Source of the DNA: Globodera rostochiensis | Taxonomy: Eukaryota > Nematoda > Chromadorea > Rhabditida > Heteroderidae | Assembly: GCA_018350325.1 (NCBI GenBank) | Contig: JAEVLN010000004.1 | Location: 1,674,001-1,738,000 of the forward strand | DNA length: 64,000 nucleotides | Direction: 5' to 3' | The notes under the pieces: generated by a model | Database searches by the model: none | The model's input: the letters and a program-made list of their open reading frames with translations, nothing else | What the model was told of the DNA's origin: nothing | Part shown: positions 11,036 through 21,589 of the stretch, in pieces | How the letters are laid out: every line of letters begins with the position of its first letter | How positions within the stretch are numbered: position 1 is the first letter of the stretch | Translations under genes and position numbers: made by a program

Positions 11036-12831
11036 GTACATCCCTGGTACAAATGCAGTTCGGCGCCATTGTGCCACAAACGACACTTTGTTTAAGCCGG
11101 GGAATAAAGGGTAATTAAAGCTTCAAAAAAGTTGGTTATTATCGGGACGCCCAAAGAATGGTGGTGGTAGTCCCAATTTCATATTTGTGCCTTGCCGATT
11201 TGGACGGCACTGGCACCGATCGGTGGCACAACTCGTAAAGAAAGCCTTTTTTTTGCCATTGGTGCGAGTAAAAATGATTTAAAATTAAAAAAAATATAAT
11301 AATAATATGGCATATAATCGTCGTACTTTTGCTCACTTTTTTTCTGTTGGCTTGGAGTGCTTTTCAAATTCCTACAACAAATTTTATTAATCATTATTTG
11401 TTTTAAAAAATCCAACAATTTTATTAATTTAAATTTAAAATTGCTTAACATAACAGATCATTGGATTACTTTGTTAAAAAATTGAAATGCCAAATATTCA
11501 ATAAATGAAACGGCATTTATTTGCCCCCACAGAAAAGGGCAATTTGAGAGCATTGCTAAAAGGAAGAATCGGGGCGATTGTGATCGGATCTCCGTCCGAT
11601 CAAACAACACTCGGCGGACGTCCCCCAAAAAATTGAGAAGCGCGGTCGAGTCGCGACCTGCGCGGCTTTTCGTCTTTCGCCCCGTCGATCAACCGCCCAA
11701 GGTCAGCAGTTGCAGCAACAGCAAAAGTACCGCTCGAAAACCATTCAATCGCTCACCCCCCCCCGCCCCTTTAAATTCCCCATTCTAATTAACCCCTTGG
11801 GCGTGAGCGAAGAGCAACGCGTTTCTGCGTGATTTAATGCATTAAGTGTCACAATTTTAGGGGGCAAACGGTGCGCGAATTTCACACCGCCGCCGTCGTC
11901 GCCGCCGCCAATGTCAGGCAGAACCACCACACCACACAACACAACACAAAACTCTTCATTAACTTCCCCCCGAGCGATTGCGCGCATTGAACCGCCGTCA
12001 GCAACGATCAATATATGACATAATCTGTGGCCAATTATGCGGTTAAAATTAAAAGTCAAACCCGAGGGCTTTCCAAAACTTTTGTGTAATTGGAGCCTCT
12101 CCTTCCGATTAAAAAATTAAGAATTTCTCGTCCCCTTCGGGGGCGCAAAAAATGCCGGGATTCGATAGGGACGGCATTTCGGGAACCGGGCCCCAGGGTA
12201 AGTGCTCCAAAAAATGTGGTCCGGTTCAGCCAATTTAATTTGATTTGATTATATTTACTTTTTGTATTAATTTGTGTATATTTTTAGATTGCTATCAAAT
12301 AAAGGGCAGAAGAGCCCTTTTTTTCTTCATTACTCTTTTTGCCCTCATTAATCAATTTGCTGCGATCAGAAGACCATTTCCTTTCCATTCACTTTCGCAT
12401 TTTCTCTCTGATGATTAAAAAGGCATTTTTGCAATCATTTTTAATTGATTCAAAAAAACGGAAAATTTCAATTTTTCTATCGTAATTTTTGCAGGAATTA
12501 GAAATGTTTATTTTTTCGCACATTCCAGCAAAGAGAAGAGAGTCCGCCGAATGGTGCCACCAAAACTTTTACAAATTTATGGCGTGCCAAACTTGTTGGC
12601 GCACAATTGGCCGTGCCGCAACGGGCAGTTTGGCGACGCGTCCCCCCATTTTAAATTTGAATATTGCGCGCAATGATTCGTTTTAAACTGTTTGTGCGCT
12701 AATTGTAAAAGATGCACTTTGAGAAGCATTGGAAACATCGTTGGCTGGGTGGTTGGTTGGTTGGGTTGTATTTGTTGGCAATGCTGGCCCACCTCAATTA
12801 AATGTATCTGGAATAGCAATTCTCAATAATC
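11036..12831. other. Intergenic, no supported gene
   Basis: Mixed AT-rich sequence with some GC-richer patches (11570-11720, 11880-12010). Several frames of 60-100 codons occur on both strands, but none shows conserved motifs or consistent splice signals. A GC palindrome-like motif lies near 12131-12146. Confidence 0.35.
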
Positions 12832-12975
12832 GCCTCCCCCCCCCCCCCGCCTTTCTCTCCCCTCGGGGGACTCCCCTCGGGGGCCCCCACTCCCCTCGGG
12901 GGCCCCCACTCCCCGCTTTTCCCTCCCCTCGGGGGCCCCCGCCTTTCTCTCCCCTCGGGGGCCCCCCACCCCCAC
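12832..12975. repeat. GC-rich palindromic tandem array
   Basis: A run of about a dozen C (12835-12847) followed by repeated CTCCCCTCGGGGG and GGCCCCCACTC units. Each CCCCTCGGGGG core is nearly self-complementary, so single strands could form successive hairpins. Proline/glycine-rich frames through it are compositional. Confidence 0.85.
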
Positions 12976-13174
12976 CCATTCACTCATCATTTTTGGCCAC
13001 CGAATCAATCCATCCAACAAATCAGAAAGCTCCACACGAATGCTTTCTCATAAATGCAAGCGATTTTGGGTGCCTATTTTCGGAAAAAAACATTTTTTTA
13101 CGATTTTTCGTTGCAAATTACGAAATATTTTTAATATTCGTTTACTTTCAATACATATTTATTCAGTTTAAATC

Positions 13175-13650
13175 ATTTTAATTATTTTTCTGTGAATATT
13201 TTCAATAAAAATATTTTTCCGTTTAAATAATATTAATTCTTTTTTCTGTGAATATTTTTATTTTATTCCGTTTAAATAATATTAATTCTTTTTTCTGTGA
13301 ATATTTTTATTTTATTCCGTTTAAATAATATTAATTCTTTTTTCTGTGAATATTTTCAATAAAAATATTTTTCCGTTTAAATAATATTAATTCTTTTTTC
13401 TGTGAATATTTTTATTTTATTCCGTTTAAATAATATTAATTATTTTTTCTGTGAATATTTTTATTTTATGCCGTTTAAATAATATTAATTCTTTTTTCTG
13501 TGAATATTTTCAATAAAAATATTTTTCCGTTTAAATAATATTAATTCTTTTTTCTGTGAATATTTTCAATAAAAATATTTTATTATTAAGTTTAATAATT
13601 TTAATTTCTGTGAATATTTTCAATAAAAATATTTATTTTATTCCGTTTAA
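13175..13650. repeat. AT-rich tandem repeat, 49-54 bp unit
   Basis: About nine units containing CCGTTTAAATAATATTAATT, then TTTTTTCTGTGAATATTTT. Units differ in carrying either TTATTTTATT or CAATAAAAATATTTT, giving spacings of 49 or about 54 bp (for example CCGTTT at 13219, 13268 and 13317). Confidence 0.9.
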
Positions 13651-14338
13651 ATAATTTAATTTATTTTTTATTTATTTACAATGCAATTTAAACGGTACCG
13701 AACATTAAAAGTAATAAATAAAATTGGGTAAAAATTCCGATTTGAAACGGCCGTTTTTTTTTGTTGTGTATTTTTGAGGCCACAACATTTTTATTATCGC
13801 TCCAAAACCGCCGCTGTTTTTGGTATTTTCGCCCCCCCCCCGCGTCCATTCGTCGTTAATCATTGACAATTTGTCGACCACAACCAAACCAAATAAATAA
13901 ATAACTTCATTTTATTATATTATTCATTCCAAAAGTTAAACACACGACAAATTCTCCCACATTCTCTTCAACGCCGCCGTTAGTGGCTTTTTTTCAATAT
14001 TTATTTATACTTTTTTTATGGAAATTTTCTGATTGATAATGATCGAAAGTTGTTGGCATTTTATAACATTAAAACAATTAATATTTTTATTGTTGGAGAC
14101 GACAGGCGGGAAAGCAAATTTAAAAAATTCATTTTGCGCTATTAATCCGCTTACCGTACTCCTGCACCTAATTACCCACTCATTAGTTCAAAGACACAAT
14201 TAATTATCCACCAATTAGTTCAAATAAAGTGATACATTAATAAATTGAATTCATTCGTTAATTTATGAAAATCGATTGATTGGCATTCAGAAAAAATAGA
14301 AAGTGCGTTGTCAAAAATATTTATTATATTTTTTTAAA
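13651..14338. other. Upstream flank of the 14.3-kb gene, no gene seen
   Basis: AT-rich, with a C run at 13833-13841. It presumably contains the promoter of the plus-strand gene starting at 14339, but no specific element could be identified. Confidence 0.4.
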
Positions 14339-16279
14339 ATGAATATGAATCGGGCTTTGGTGGAACTTGAGCAGAGAACGTTGACGGAAATGCGGGTAAA
14401 TTTTTTATTTTATTGGGTTTTGCTAACTTTCGAAAATATAAATAATAAAAAGTATTGATTTTTATTTAAAATTCTTTAAGCCTAAAATCTTCAAAATTTG
14501 TATTCAGAAATTGGAACGAACAGTTTTGAGCCGCATGGAACTGCTGCACACGCAGCTGAACACCAAGCTGTACTTCATCGAGTCCAAGCTGGACGCGCTC
14601 ACTGACGGCATACAACAACAGCAACAACAACAACAGCAACAACAACAACAACAACAACTTGAACAGCGTCGCCCATTTGTCAGGCGCGACCCGAACCATC
14701 ATCGCTTCAACAACAGCACCACCAGCCCGACGATGCAACATGGAGGAAGTTTGAACATTTTTTATTGGCACGATTCCGTTCCTTTTCTCTCTCTCTCTTT
14801 CTGTCAAAGCAGAGATAGCGTTTTGAAAATGCCAGAAGCCAAAACATTCTTATTTGGACTTCAACCCTTACAAATTAGGCTTTAACCTCTCAATAGCTTT
14901 TTGGACCGATAAATGTATGACAAATTCCTTATGTAACACGGCGCCAAGGCGCTGTGCCATATTCAGAGTCCGGTGGAATACGGGGAATCGGCACGGCGCC
15001 AAGGCGCTGTGCCATATTTAGAGTCCGGTGGAATACGGGGAATCGGCACGGCGCCAAGGCGCTGTGCCATATTTAGAGTCCGGTGGAATACGGGGAATCG
15101 GCACGGCGCCAAGGCGCTGTGCCATATTCAGAGTCCGGTGGAATACGGGGAATCGGCACGGCGCCAAGGCGCTTCCATATTTAGAGTCCGGTGGAATACG
15201 GGGAATCGGCACGGCGCTAAGGCGCTGTGCCATATTTAGAGTCCGGTGGAATACGGGGAATCGGCACGGCGCCAAGGCGCTGTGCCATATTCAGAGTCCG
15301 GTGGAATACGGGGAATCGGCACGGCGCCGAGGCGCTTCCATATTTAGAGTCCGGTGGAATACGGGGAATCGGCACGGCGCTAAGGCGCTGTGCCATATTT
15401 AGAGTCCGGTGGAATACGGGGAATCGGCACGGCGCTAAGGCGCTGTGCCATATTTAGAGTCCGGTGGAATACGGGGAATCGGCACGGCGCCAAGGCGCTG
15501 TGCCATATTTAGAGTCCGGTGGAATACGGGGAATCGGCACGGCGCCAAGGCGCTGTGCCATATTTAGAGTCCGGTGGAATACGGGGAATCGGCACGGCGC
15601 TAAGGCGCTGTGCCATATTTAGAGTCCGGTGGAATACGGGGAATCGGCACGGCGCCAAGGCGCTTCCATATTTAGAGTCCGGTGGAATACGGGGAATCGG
15701 CACGGCGCCAAGGCGCTGTGCCATATTCAGAATCCAACAGAGTACGGGGGTCCGGAATAATGAATACCGGAGTGCCATATAAAATGCTAACAAATTTAGA
15801 CCGAATTGGACGCCGAATGTATTCCGGCGGTGGCAGTGGTGAGCTTCGCGCGTCGGGTTCCGCCAGTTCATTTCACATTTACGCATCAAACAACAACGAC
15901 GATGCCGTCGAGTTCAGCAACGACGGCGACCGAATGGTGTCGGAGTTGGTACAGGAGAACGGCACAGGAGCCGGAGCAGTACTGCTAAGAAGGTGAGTCA
16001 TATCTGTAAACTAAAGCACTGACCGATCGAGATTCTCTGATCTAAATCTCGATGGACAAAATTTGGGCTCGATTGTTTTTCGAGATTCGAGATTGAGATC
16101 TTGATCGAATTCTCGATTGGTCCTCAAGCCGGGATGGATTCGGTGTTGAACATATTGCTTACCCAGTTTCGTTTTAACAAAAATGTATTTAAAAGCAATT
16201 TTGACTCATGCGGCTCCATGAACACTCGTCACAGCAATGGCATTGGCATTCCGTTCACTTCTAACGGCACCGGTGCGCT

Positions 16280-16312
<33 letters not shown>

Positions 16313-18297
16313 CAACCGGCACAACAACTACAAAGTGAACAACAACCCGGGCACCAACGACTACAACTACAAAGTGAACAACAACAACAACAACATTGGC
16401 AACACTAACAACAGCATCAGCTTACATGGCGGCACCCCGGCACCTCAACTCCCGGCACAACAACTGCAACTGCAACAACATAATTATAATCATCATCATC
16501 TGCCACGCAAACACTCGAGCAGTTCACTGGCGGATCAGCGACTGATTGTGGACCGGGAAAATGGTGACTTTTTAAATATTAAAATATATTTGCTGACGTT
16601 GAAGGCCCGGGGGCGTTTTATACGAGCTTTACATATAGTGCCTAACATACTTTTAATAAACAATTTAAATTTTGAATTTTTGTTATTTGTGTTATCAAAT
16701 TTGAGATTCAGTCGAGCTCACCTTCCATCACGGGTCCACGGTGTCGCTGTACTCCGGCACCGGTGTGCGAAGCTCGTCGTTGGTGCCATTGGGCAATTCC
16801 CACCGGATGTTGCCGTTAACGGCACGGGCAAGGCAGCGCAAGCAGCACATTATGAACGCCTGTTTTGGTGGATTCGGCACGGCACTGAATAAAATGGCGG
16901 CGGCAAATAAGTTCAACATTTGGGGTCGGGGGGGGGGGTGGGGTTGGGGGAGTTCGGCACAAAAATTCCAAAATCAAGAAGATTGATTCTATTGGAAAAT
17001 CCGATCAAAATAATTTTTTTTTACAAATTTTCGTTGGACGATTAACGGCGTGAAGATGCTCGACAACACCGAGGAGGTTTCCTCCACTCAAAATGGCTTT
17101 TTTCGTAACCCGTCGCAGCCGTTGAAGCAAACGCGTGGCACTTGTTCTCGGCAGCCGCAACGAAAGGTGCGTGCGCAATTTTTGAGTTGTTTCCCCCGTG
17201 ATCAGAATTTTGGAATGGGTTCTGATCACTGATCTGTCCGATTCTATTCTGTTTTAGTATGATCACTGATCTGTCCGATTCTATTCTGTTTTAGTCTGAT
17301 CACTGATCTGTCCGATTCTATTCTGTTTTAGTCTGATCACTGATCGGTCCGATTCTGTTCTGTTTTAGCATTTTGGTCTGGTATTTGTCCGATATGTTTG
17401 TTTTAGCGTTTTAATCAAATTTGTTTTAGTCTGGTCACTGATCTGTTCCGTTCCGATTCTCTGATCGTTTTAGTCTTAAATTTTTTAAAATTATTAAATT
17501 AAAAAATACAGCAACAATGGACAGCCCGATCGATGGTGGGCGTTTACACGGATGAGGAGGATGAAGAGGAAGGCGACATGGAGGAGGACGACGATGACGA
17601 CGATGGAGACGGAGAAGTATCAACGGAAGATCAGCGCACGGACAACGAGCAGTACAAGGAGGCCCGAGAACAGGTAATTGAAGCAAGCAGTTTTTTGTTG
17701 ATCAAAAAATAAAGAAATGATCTTGATTTTGACAGAGCTTCAGTGTCTGATCACTGATTTGATTTTTTTTTATAATCTGATCATTATACGATTTAAAAAC
17801 AAATAATTTTTCAGCTCGATGAGTTCAAGCAGCAACCAAATAATGGGGAAGCAAAGGCGATGACGAGCAGTGCATGCGCCGAACGCACAAATTTATTGCC
17901 CTCGGCAACAAAATGCCAATCGAATTCTGACGCCAATTTATTGACACAAAAAGGCATCAAAATGGCATCTGTTCAGCACCAGAAACAGAAGCAGCAGCAG
18001 AACATTGAATCATCTCGCTCAACTTCGGCAGAAAATGTGACAAGAAAGTACAACAAATTTTTAATAAAAAATTTTTAATATTTAAAAATATTTGATTAAA
18101 ATTGCAGGACTTCTTTGTCTGATCACCAACCGTCGCAGCAACTGGCGGCCCAAATCGCCGCAGGTGCCACAACTGCAATAAACGGAATGGCACCGGTTGT
18201 TAACAAATTGTCGGCCGCCCAACTCAAAAAACGGCCATACAACCCGATCGGCGCCGCCGTAACTTTTGGTCTGTTGGCGTGCAAATCGCTCGATTAA
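14339..18297 (+). CDS. Coiled-coil, polyQ/Asn-rich, acidic protein of unknown function (multi-exon)
   Basis: Not recognised as a named family. ATG at 14339 opens exon 1 (14339-14395), joined in phase to exon 2 from 14508. Together they give a heptad-rich coiled coil (ELEQRTLTEMRKLERTVLSR and MELLHTQLNTKLYFIESKLD) followed by a polyQ run (about 14610-14660). Later exons are read from splice signals: about 15790-15992 (strong GTGAGT donor; ends GTGAGAVLLRR), about 16190-16562 (second polyQ, Asn-rich, His-rich), about 16713-16910 (STVSLYSGTGVRSSSLVPLG), 17047-17167, 17513-17672 (acidic run DEEDEEEGDMEEDDDDDDGD), 17815-18047 and 18109-18297 (stop TAA). The 55-bp array lies in the second or third intron. 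A cytoplasmic regulatory tail or scaffold would fit the composition, but no catalytic motif is visible. Two adjacent genes cannot be excluded, because exon linkage around 16.9-17.0 kb is weak. Confidence 0.6.
14938..15730. repeat. 55-bp tandem repeat, about 14 copies
   Basis: Unit GGCGCCAAGGCGCTGTGCCA then TATTTAGAGTCCGGTGGAATACGGGGAATCGGCAC, period 55 bp (GCGCCAAGGC at 14941 and 14996). A few units are shortened by 2-3 bp where GCTGTGCCAT becomes GCTTCCAT. GGCGCCAAGGCGC is largely self-complementary. It lies in an intron of the 14.3-18.3 kb gene, and frames through it are compositional. Confidence 0.93.
17222..17372. repeat. 37-bp intronic tandem repeat, four copies
   Basis: Unit TGATCACTGATCTGTCCGAT then TCTATTCTGTTTTAGTC, with the last copy slightly diverged. 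Each unit ends in a TTTTAG sequence resembling a 3' splice site and contains the palindrome TGATCA. It lies in the intron before the acidic exon at 17513. Confidence 0.85.
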
Positions 18298-18312
18298 TCA
18301 ATAAAAATTAAA

Positions 18313-18981
18313 ATGCCATCATTTGTTGAAGACGCATGCAATGGCGGCACTCTTTTAAACGGACATTCGACGACTGAAGAACAAAATGCCAACAATGCCA
18401 ATGCCAACAATGGGCAACAAGAAGCCAACAATGCCAATGCCAACAATGAGCAACAACAAGCCAACAATGTCAACAATGAGCAAGAACAAGCCAACAATGC
18501 CAATGCCAACAATGGGCAACAACAAGCCAACAATGCCAACAATGAGCAACAACAAGCTAACAATGCCAATGGCAACAATGAGCAACAACAAGCCAACAAT
18601 GCCAACAATGAGCAACAACAAGCCAACAGTGCCAACAATGAGCAACAACAAGCCAACAATGCCAATGCCAACAATGAGCAACAACAAGCCAACAATGCCA
18701 ACAATGAGCAACAACAAGCCAACAGTGCCAACAATGAGCAACAACAAGCCAACAATGCCAATGCCAACAATGAGCAACAACAAGCCAACAATGCAAATGT
18801 CAACAATGAGCAGCAACAACAACAAATGGCCATCCAACAAATAGGCAAAAACAATGAGGACAACAACAATATGCCGGCGATGGAAGAGGCAAAAGCGCGG
18901 CAATCCGTTGACCAGACGGTTTTCGACACGGACAATTGGAAGACGAGGCGAACTGCTCGAACACGTTGCGACAGCGTCTGA
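18313..18981 (+). CDS. Low-complexity NANNEQQQ-repeat reading frame (uncertain gene)
   Basis: A 222-codon uninterrupted frame: MPSFVEDACNGGTLLNGHST, then about 13 Asn/Ala/Glu/Gln units such as NANNEQQQANNANA, then a non-repetitive tail (NMPAMEEAKARQSVDQTVFD ... RTARTRCDSV). It begins only 15 bp after the stop of the preceding gene, with an AATAAA between. The repeat lacks stop codons in other frames too, so openness alone is weak evidence; the open non-repetitive tail is the main support. The tail and following DNA recur inverted at 24.84-25.19 kb. A 3' untranslated repeat of the upstream gene is the alternative. Confidence 0.4.
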   Translation: MPSFVEDACNGGTLLNGHSTTEEQNANNANANNGQQEANNANANNEQQQANNVNNEQEQANNANANNGQQQANNANNEQQQANNANGNNEQQQANNANNEQQQANSANNEQQQANNANANNEQQQANNANNEQQQANSANNEQQQANNANANNEQQQANNANVNNEQQQQQMAIQQIGKNNEDNNNMPAMEEAKARQSVDQTVFDTDNWKTRRTARTRCDSV

Positions 18982-19537
18982 ACCGTCGACGAACATGGCA
19001 GGCACGCTGTGCGCAATTTCATACGCCTGAAAATTAAGAATTTTTTTAAATATTACGCGATTTTCATTGATTTTTCTTCTCTAAATTACGCTGCTGGACG
19101 TGTTAAGGTTAGAAGAATTTTTACCGTACTTTTTGAAGGTATACCGTAACTCTTCCAATTTGTTTCATTTATGTTCCAAGGTCCTACCGTAATTTCAAGT
19201 ATGTTTGGCTACAAGAATTCTACCGTACTTCCATTAACACCGTAACTCTTCCAATTTGTTTCATTTGAATTTCAATTATGTTTGGGTACAAGAATTTTGC
19301 CGTACTTTTTGAAGGTATACCGTAACCCTTCCAATTTGTTTCATTTATGTTCCAAGGTCCTACCGTAATTCCAGGTATGTTTGGCTACAAGAATTCTACC
19401 GTACTTCCATTAACACCGTAACTCTTCCAATTTGTTTAATTTGAATTCCACTGTGTTTGGGTACAAAAATTCTACCGTATTTTTATGCGAGTCCGTTTAA
19501 TATTGCGCTTGTCAAGATCGTTGTTTTGTCCTGTGAT
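18815..19537 (+). repeat. Left arm of an inverted duplication with ACCGTAAC repeats
   Basis: Matches 24232-25185 in reverse complement. The inner part consists of about two units of roughly 177 bp (ATACCGTAAC at 19141 and again near 19317), each with two half-units containing CCGTAACTCTTCCAATTTG or CCGTAATT(T/C)CA. The outer part includes the 3' end of the NANNEQQQ frame and the block 'acgctgctggacgtgttaag'. Gene sequence inside an arm shows that the repeat captured, or was generated together with, flanking gene DNA. Confidence 0.8.
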
Positions 19538-19925
19538 TTACCGTAACCTTTTCCATTGTAACATTTTTTTCTCCGTGACTTCGTGTCGATACATCGAATT
19601 TGGTTCGGTTTTGTTCTTCATTCAAAAAAATCATTTCAAAATTTCTACAGAATTACTGTGGGATTCATCTTTTTCTGACGATTATTGGCGTTAGCTCGTC
19701 CCAATTTCAAAATATTTATTCAAATTGTACGACATAGTTGAAATGTTTCTTTTATTAATAGAATAAAATGCAAAAACCCATTACAAAAATATGAAAACAA
19801 ATTATAAAATATTAGTAGGAGTGATCGCTGACATAATTTAAGCTCTTTAGTGATTGACAATAACAAAATTTGGTCAAATTAAAGCTCTACAAAACGCTGT
19901 GCCTTATGCATTTGCTTCACTTGTA

Positions 19926-20030
19926 TCATTCTTCTCGACTCCGTCCCGTGGCCACTTTCATTGCAATGTCCAAATCTTTGATCAGATCACATAGGTCTTC
20001 GCATCCAACCGAAAGTCTGATCAAATTGTG
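19926..20030 (-). pseudogene. Orphan C-terminal exon of a cystathionine gamma-lyase-like enzyme
   Basis: The minus strand reads LIRLSVGCEDLCDLIKDLDI then AMKVATGRSREE and a TGA stop (19926-19928). This matches the C-terminal signature of PLP-dependent transsulfuration enzymes (cystathionine gamma-lyase/beta-lyase), normally LIRLSVGxEDxxDLIxDLxQAL. No PLP-lysine region or other upstream exon was found in the 1.5 kb on the 5' side, which is low-complexity, so this is probably a stranded fragment. A real gene whose remaining exons lie across the inverted duplication cannot be excluded. Confidence 0.6.
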
Positions 20031-21589
20031 AGGACGGGGCGGGAAGGGACTGGGTTGGACGGTGTGGAGGTCGATTGGGATTAGGGCACTCCCCAGAGTC
20101 CCAGTGCGACAAAGGCTGAGGTTGGCAATGTGGCGGACGATGAAAGCCCTCCGCCGGGACTTCCCTCCCGTTTAAATTCCCCTTCCCAATTGGACACGGG
20201 GGGGCCAAAAAATGGTGCAATCCAAAAGTTGGTGATCGACGAACGTCGAACGGAAAACGATTCGAAAAAGGGGTGGGAGAGGAAAACGAAGGAACGGGAA
20301 AACAAAACGGCGAAACCCCCGGGGGGAGGGGGGGGGGGGTATGTTGATTTAATCTTTCGGGGCGTGTCAGTCAAATGGAGTGCGCGATGGAAATAGCAGG
20401 CGACTACGGTAGGCGATGTAAAATTTGAAATTAAAGGGAGGGGGGGGGCAGAAAATGAATAAATATCAGCGCGGGCGAACACAAAGGAGAATGTGAAAGT
20501 CAGGCGTTTAACATTGGTGAGAAAAGGGGGCGACGATTTGTCCGGTGAACAAAGGCTTAGTCCCCCGGGGGGAAGATTGGCAATGATGGGCAAAGATTGG
20601 GAAATTTGACGTAATAAATGTAAATGGGACAGTGAGAAGCGGGGAAAAGCAAAAGCAGTTGCGGGATAGACGAAATAAGCGGCGGGTGAATAACCATGAA
20701 CGGCAACATAGTTGATATTGTGCCAATTTGATCAGAAGAATAATGAATGGATAATGAATTAATTCCTCAATTATTAAAATGTTGAAAATTATTTTTGATC
20801 ATTTTACTAAGTAAATTTTGAATACATTCTTCGCTTTTGTTCTCCGCCATGGCCGTGTGTTGGCCATGCGAAGTTGTTTCCGTTTTTGTTCACTCTGGTC
20901 ATTAGCATCCATCGGTTGCACTGTACTGCTTGGAGTTGTCGCATTTTATGTGGAAATTTGATGACGGCATTCTTGGTGCTGAACCGATGCGCCGTCATTT
21001 TGTGCCCGATTAAATAAAAAACGGTGACGGACATTCATTTAAAGAATTTTGTTAAATAAATATTAATGTTTTTTATTTAAAATATGTTTTTTTGGCGTCA
21101 TCGATTGACCCGTTTTATAGCCGTCGTCGCATTCGTCCTGCTGCTGTTGCTGTTGCTGGTGTACGGACAATTTGGGCATCGCACAAAAAAGTCAATAATA
21201 TGAAAAGAAAAATAAAATGAATGAATTAATGGACCAAAAGCCCTAAACCTTTTGCTTTACCATTCAAATGCAAATTTAGTTTTGTGTAGAATATTTGCAG
21301 TAATAACAAAATGAAATTCAGTCATAATATTACAAGTTCAAAATATTTAAAGTTTTACATAATAATTAACTTTAATGCATTGGAATAAATCTATTAAATT
21401 ATCGTAACATTTTGTTTTTATTATTTCGTAATGTATTATTTTTTAAAAGCCGCAATTGGTGCCCAATTTATTAGTGCCCTAATGATCTGATCCGCTCATC
21501 CCGGCCCGTGGTCATTTTATTCAAATTATATTTTAATTATTCAAAGTTTACGCTTTTACTATGGGCATAACTTTTGAATATTTCCTTTC
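20031..21589. other. No supported gene
   Basis: Contains G runs (20321-20338, 20440-20448), a GC palindrome at 20561-20571 and AT-rich DNA. A segment near 20940-21040 (minus strand, beginning ATGTCCGTCACCGTTTTTTA) resembles 25335-25430 on the plus strand. The two lie in opposite orientation and may be a short dispersed repeat or small gene remnant. Confidence 0.4.

Noticed and set aside
10604..11118. Overlapping frames through the 31-bp array
   Set aside because: A 31-bp period cycles through all frames, so the same peptide pattern appears in each. No start context or homology.
14973..15889. Repetitive frames through the 55-bp array on both strands
   Set aside because: Compositional. Only the plus-strand exon after the array (to 15992, strong GTGAGT donor) has non-repetitive coding character.
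18294..19022. Minus-strand Leu/Cys-rich frame resembling a multi-pass membrane protein
   Set aside because: It is the antisense reading of the Asn/Gln repeat. Repeated CCCSLLALLA units merely mirror the plus-strand repeat.
20081..20593. 170-codon minus-strand frame
   Set aside because: Pro/Phe/Ser-rich through G/C runs. No motif, and no linkage to the adjacent transsulfuration exon could be shown.
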